A stretch of 44,944 bases of DNA from Rhodococcus sp. CH91. Lineage in GTDB: Bacteria; Actinomycetota; Actinomycetes; Mycobacteriales; Mycobacteriaceae. Made by a program: the position numbers and the translations under genes. Of this stretch, positions 41,742 through 44,944 are shown one piece after another (position 1 is the stretch's first letter; each line of letters starts with the position of its first letter). Location of the stretch: contig NZ_JAKFYR010000017.1 in NCBI RefSeq assembly GCF_022554085.1, forward strand, positions 1 through 44,944, read 5' to 3'. Under the pieces are notes generated by a model that ran no database searches, was not told the DNA's origin, and worked only from the letters and a program-made list of their open reading frames with translations.

Positions 41742-42812
41742 GTGTACCGCTTCGTCCTTCGGCTCATGTTCCTGTTGTCGCCGGAACGCGCTCACCATCT
41801 CGCATTTCTGGCGATGCGCTGGGTGACCCGTTTCGAGCCGGTGCGGAGGCTGGTGTCGAAGGTTCTCGTCGTCGACGACCCGGTGCTGCGCACCTCGGTC
41901 TTCGGAGTGGAATTCCCGAACCCGGTCGGTCTGGCCGCGGGCTTCGACAAGGACGCGACCGGGGTGGACGTGTGGGGTCCGCTGGGCTTCGGATTCGCCG
42001 AGATCGGGACGGTCACCGCCCAGGCGCAGCCGGGTAACCCCGCGCCGCGTCTGTTCCGCCTGCCCGAGGACCGGGCGATCGTGAACCGGATGGGCTTCAA
42101 CAATCACGGTGCCGGGGAGGCCGCCAACCGGTTGCGGCAGCGTCGTCGCACGGTGCCGATCGGGGCGAACATCGGCAAGACCAAGGTGGTGCCCGCCGAG
42201 CAGGCGGCGCAGGACTACACCGACAGCGCCCGGCTCCTCGGGCCGCTCGCGGACTTCGTGGTCGTCAACGTCTCGTCGCCGAACACGCCGGGACTGCGCG
42301 ACCTGCAGGCCGTGGAGTCGCTGCGGCCGATCCTCGCCGCGGTTCTCGACACCGTGACGGTGCCGGTGCTGGTGAAGATCGCACCCGATCTGTCCGACGA
42401 GGACATCGACGCGGTGGCGGATCTGGCGCTCGAACTGCGTCTGGCAGGCATCGTGGCCACCAACACCACAATCGCCCGCGAGGGTTTGCGCACCCCTCGC
42501 GCCCGGATCGACGAGATCGGCGCGGGCGGGTTGTCCGGTGCGCCGGTGGCGGCCCGGTCGCTCGAGGTGCTGCGCCGACTGCGCGCCCGGGTCGGTGACC
42601 GGCTCGTGCTGGTCTCGGTCGGGGGAATCGAAACTCCGGAACAGGCGTGGGAACGCATCCTCGCCGGGGCCTCGCTGGTGCAGGGCTACACCGGATTCAT
42701 CTACGGCGGCCCGTTCTGGGCCCGCCGCCTCAACAAGGGCATCGCCCGCAAGGTGCGCGCGCACGGCTACCGGTCGGTCGCCGAGGCGGTGGGTGCCTCC
42801 GCTCGCGTGTGA
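41742..42812 (+). CDS. pyrD: Dihydroorotate dehydrogenase (quinone), class 2
   Basis: A 356-residue membrane-associated flavoenzyme that oxidises dihydroorotate to orotate in pyrimidine synthesis. N-terminal quinone-binding helices ([20 protein letters not shown]), FMN site [27 protein letters not shown], catalytic Ser region [38 protein letters not shown], and the C-terminal phosphate site LVSVGGI...[12 protein letters not shown] at 41742 fits both the AGGGAG site six bases before it and the family N-terminus; a TTG at 41736 is rejected. Confidence 0.97.
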   Translation: MYRFVLRLMFLLSPERAHHLAFLAMRWVTRFEPVRRLVSKVLVVDDPVLRTSVFGVEFPNPVGLAAGFDKDATGVDVWGPLGFGFAEIGTVTAQAQPGNPAPRLFRLPEDRAIVNRMGFNNHGAGEAANRLRQRRRTVPIGANIGKTKVVPAEQAAQDYTDSARLLGPLADFVVVNVSSPNTPGLRDLQAVESLRPILAAVLDTVTVPVLVKIAPDLSDEDIDAVADLALELRLAGIVATNTTIAREGLRTPRARIDEIGAGGLSGAPVAARSLEVLRRLRARVGDRLVLVSVGGIETPEQAWERILAGASLVQGYTGFIYGGPFWARRLNKGIARKVRAHGYRSVAEAVGASARV

Positions 42813-42820
42813 CCACCGGC

Positions 42821-42850
42821 GTGGGGTCCGAACCGCGGTCCGGACCCCAC
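42821..42850. terminator. Hairpin between convergent pyrD and PEBP genes
   Basis: GTGGGGTCCG (42821-42830) and CGGACCCCAC (42841-42850) form a perfect 10-bp stem with a 10-nt loop containing ACCGCGGT. It lies between two converging 3' ends and can terminate both. Confidence 0.7.
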
Positions 42851-42857
42851 CCACGTC

Positions 42858-43400
42858 CTAGCGGACCTCGTAGGTGCCGGTCAGCAGCCCCCGGGCGATG
42901 GCGTGCCCGAAGACGTTGAATCCGAGGAAGGCCGGGCTCGAGTCGGGCGTCACACCGTCGAGTGTGTCCACGTCGAGTGCGTGCACCGCGACGATGTAGC
43001 GGTGGTGACCGTGGCCGGCCGGCGGAGCGGCACCGATGAATCCGTGACCACCGCCGTCGTTGCGTAGGGTCACCGCCTGCTCCGGAAGCGCGTCCGAGTC
43101 TGCCGTTCCGGCACCCGCCGGCAGCTCCGTCACGTCCGCGGGGATGTTCGCGACCGCCCAGTGCCAGAAACCCGACGCGGTCGGCGCGTCCGGATCGAAC
43201 ACCGTGACGACGAAGCTCTTCGTCTCGGCGGGGAAACCGGACCAGGACAACTGCGGGGAGACGTCACCGCCCCCGGGGATGCCGAACGCACCGCTGGCCT
43301 GCGGAAGCTTCCATTCCTCGCCGTCGGCGAAGTCCGCACTGGTCACCTCGAAGGTGGGCAGTGAGGGCAGGAACTCGTACGGGTCGTAATCGAAGGCCAT
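42858..43400 (-). CDS. YbhB/YbcL (PEBP) family protein
   Basis: A 180-residue phosphatidylethanolamine-binding-protein-family member, at the place of Rv2140c (TB18.6). Motifs: [40 protein letters not shown] (DPDAP and the GxxHW ligand site), and [20 protein letters not shown] (GPxPP-like plus HRY). Role is unknown; family members bind anionic lipids or lipid-like ligands. ATG at 43400 after AAAGGA. Its stop faces pyrD. Confidence 0.94.
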   Translation of the reverse strand: MAFDYDPYEFLPSLPTFEVTSADFADGEEWKLPQASGAFGIPGGGDVSPQLSWSGFPAETKSFVVTVFDPDAPTASGFWHWAVANIPADVTELPAGAGTADSDALPEQAVTLRNDGGGHGFIGAAPPAGHGHHRYIVAVHALDVDTLDGVTPDSSPAFLGFNVFGHAIARGLLTGTYEVR

Positions 43401-43431
43401 GCCGGTCCTTTCGTGCTCGGGGTCAACTACT

Positions 43432-44784
43432 TCAGGCGTGCATGAGGAAGTGTTCCATGACACGCGTGCCGAAGCGCAGTGCGTCGACCGGGACACGCTC
43501 GTCCACTCCGTGGAACAGGGCCGCGAAGTCCAGTTCGGGAGGCAGTTGCAGCGGCGCGAAGCCGAAGCACCGGATACCGAGTTTCGCGAACGCCTTCGCG
43601 TCCGTCCCGCCGGAGAGCATGTAGGGCACGGTGCGCCCGATCGGGTCGTGCGCGAGGATCGCGGCGTTCATCGCGTCGACGAGATCACCGTCGAAGGTGG
43701 TCTCGTAGGAATCCAGGCTGGTGATCCATTCGCGGGTCACGTCCGGGCCGATCAGTTCGTCCACGGTGCGTTCGAACTCGGCGCGCCGGCCCGGCAGGAT
43801 GCGACAGTCGACGACGGCATGGGCGGTCTGCGGGATGACATTGGCCTTGTACCCGGCGTCGAGCATGGTGGGGTTGGCGGTGTCGCGCAGTGTGGCGCCG
43901 ACGATCCGCGCGATCGAACCGAGCTTGGCCAGAGTGCCGTCCAGATCCGGCGAGGCAGGATCGAAATCGAGGCCGGTCTCCTCCCCCACCGCGGTGAGAA
44001 ATTCCGCCACCGAATCGCTGACGACGAGCGGGAAGGTGTGGGTGCCCAGGCGGGCGACCGCCTGCGCGAGGATCGTCACGGCATTGTCCTCGTGGAGGAA
44101 CGAGCCGTGCCCGGCGCGGGCCTTCGCGGTCAGCCGCATCCAGGCCATGCCCTTCTCCGCGGTCTCGACCATGTAGAGGCGACGTTCGGTGCCGTCGGGC
44201 CGTGGAACGGTCAGCGAGAAGCCGCCGACCTCTCCCACCGCTTCGGTCACACCCTCGAACAGGTCCGGGCGGTGTTCGACGAGCCACTGGGAACCGAACT
44301 TGCCGCCGGCTTCCTCGTCGGCGACGAAGGCGAAGACCAGATCCCGCGGCGGCACGATGTTCGCGGCCTTGAAGTACCGCGCGACGGCGATCATCATGCC
44401 GACCATGTCCTTCATGTCGACCGCACCGCGTCCCCACACGTAGCCGTCCTCGACGGCCCCGGAGAAGGGGTGCACGCTCCAGTCGGCGGCCTCGGCGGGC
44501 ACCACGTCGAGGTGCCCGTGCAGCATCAGCGCGCCCCGGCCGGGGTCCGCGCCGGGCAGGCGGGCGAAGACGTTGCCGCGACCCGGGGCGCCGGATTCGA
44601 CGTAGGTGGTCTCGTAGCCGACCTCCTCGAGCACGGAGGCGACCCACTCGGCGCACTCGCGTTCGCCGCGGGTGGTGGCGGGATCACCGGTGTTCGAGGT
44701 GTCGAACCGGATGAGGCGAGAGACGAGGTCGACGACCTCGTCCTCCGGGCGAGAGGGTCGATGGGCGCTCGTGTGTGTGGCCAT
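43432..44784 (-). CDS. M20 family metallopeptidase (Rv2141c type)
   Basis: A 450-residue M20/DapE-like di-zinc hydrolase. Metal and catalytic residues: [16 protein letters not shown] (HxD), [16 protein letters not shown] (bridging Asp), [20 protein letters not shown] (catalytic Glu and metal Glu), and the final His in FGFAPLQ...[12 protein letters not shown] dimerisation domain sits between (about 210-320). Substrate not defined: DapE-like, carboxypeptidase or acylase activities are possible; [19 protein letters not shown] is typical of M20A members. ATG at 44784 with AGGAATG upstream. Upstream of the PEBP gene, gap 31 bp, likely co-transcribed. Confidence 0.93.
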   Translation of the reverse strand: MATHTSAHRPSRPEDEVVDLVSRLIRFDTSNTGDPATTRGERECAEWVASVLEEVGYETTYVESGAPGRGNVFARLPGADPGRGALMLHGHLDVVPAEAADWSVHPFSGAVEDGYVWGRGAVDMKDMVGMMIAVARYFKAANIVPPRDLVFAFVADEEAGGKFGSQWLVEHRPDLFEGVTEAVGEVGGFSLTVPRPDGTERRLYMVETAEKGMAWMRLTAKARAGHGSFLHEDNAVTILAQAVARLGTHTFPLVVSDSVAEFLTAVGEETGLDFDPASPDLDGTLAKLGSIARIVGATLRDTANPTMLDAGYKANVIPQTAHAVVDCRILPGRRAEFERTVDELIGPDVTREWITSLDSYETTFDGDLVDAMNAAILAHDPIGRTVPYMLSGGTDAKAFAKLGIRCFGFAPLQLPPELDFAALFHGVDERVPVDALRFGTRVMEHFLMHA

Positions 44785-44903
44785 GGCTGCATTCCTACCA
44801 CCCCTGCGGATGCGGATCACCGCAGGTGAAGGTGGCGATTTGGGACGGTGGGCGCGGTGGGTTACTCTTTCACAGCACCCAGGAACAGCGGGTGCGAGCA
44901 CAA

Positions 44904-44944
44904 GTCCGAGTGGCGGAATGGCAGACGCGCTAGCTTGAGGTGCT
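44904..44944 (+). tRNA. tRNA-Leu (GAG), 5' part only
   Basis: The last 41 bases begin the acceptor strand GTCCGAG, followed by TGGCGGAATGGCAGACGC (D arm of a type II tRNA) and the anticodon stem-loop CTAGCTTGAGGTGCT with anticodon GAG at 44937-44939. The gene continues past the right edge. Confidence 0.9.

Noticed and set aside
43399-44829. 476-codon plus frame opposite the M20 peptidase
   Set aside because: Composition is that of a complementary-strand shadow; the minus strand carries all M20 metal ligands.
1-44944. CRISPR arrays, rRNA genes, complete insertion sequences, prophage structural gene clusters
   Set aside because: No regularly spaced repeats, no rRNA-like sequence and no intact transposase or phage morphogenesis genes were seen.

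Overview
The window is high-GC actinobacterial DNA, most likely from a Rhodococcus or a close relative in the Mycobacteriales. Support for this: a mycothiol ligase (mshC), an IdeR/DtxR-type iron box before a haem-uptake operon, many GTG starts, and a right-hand third whose gene order (mshC, SCO1664-like, DUF3090, histidine phosphatase, uppP ... lppL-like, DUF5703, pyrD, PEBP, M20 peptidase) follows the Mycobacterium tuberculosis Rv2130c-Rv2141c neighbourhood as I recall it. All functional names rest on motif recognition by eye; no search was run.

Layout. 1-15.4 kb is accessory: small regulator-plus-enzyme modules (TetR/SDR, XRE-cupin/methyltransferase/MFS exporter, MarR/RidA, MarR/epoxide hydrolase, MerR-TipAS/DUF2268) mixed with decayed genes. 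Between 11.2 and 15.4 kb I find an IS481 transposase N-terminus, a frameshifted DUF2268 metalloprotease, a 5'-truncated Nudix fragment, an SDR fragment split over two frames, and a possible 3' gene remnant. 15.4-17.8 kb is an unusual three-gene unit: an amidohydrolase-like N-terminus without a catalytic barrel fused to an Atu4866-like domain, a full amidohydrolase, and a stand-alone Atu4866-like protein. 18-27.5 kb holds an HxlR/quinone reductase pair with a perfect 18-bp palindrome, an orphan Phd-type antitoxin, a solo peptide-type substrate-binding lipoprotein, an acyl-CoA synthetase, a DUF4442 protein, selO, a DUF2236 protein, and a second copy of the divergent RidA/MarR cassette. 27.6-31 kb holds a small coupled frame, a DUF4185 protein and a MurE-like ligase with altered substrate motifs.

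31-44.9 kb is conserved core: mshC operon, uppP, a degenerate aldo/keto reductase, an iron-regulated haem oxygenase plus hmuTUV operon set inside the conserved block, an lppL-like lipoprotein, DUF5703, pyrD, a PEBP-family protein, an M20 peptidase and the 5' part of tRNA-Leu(GAG).

The most unusual items are the Atu4866/amidohydrolase locus, the duplicated RidA-MarR cassettes (about 91-92% protein identity, 20.3 kb apart, operator pairs conserved at identical 32-bp spacing), the DUF4185/MurE-like pair, and the aldo/keto reductase lacking its catalytic Lys and His.
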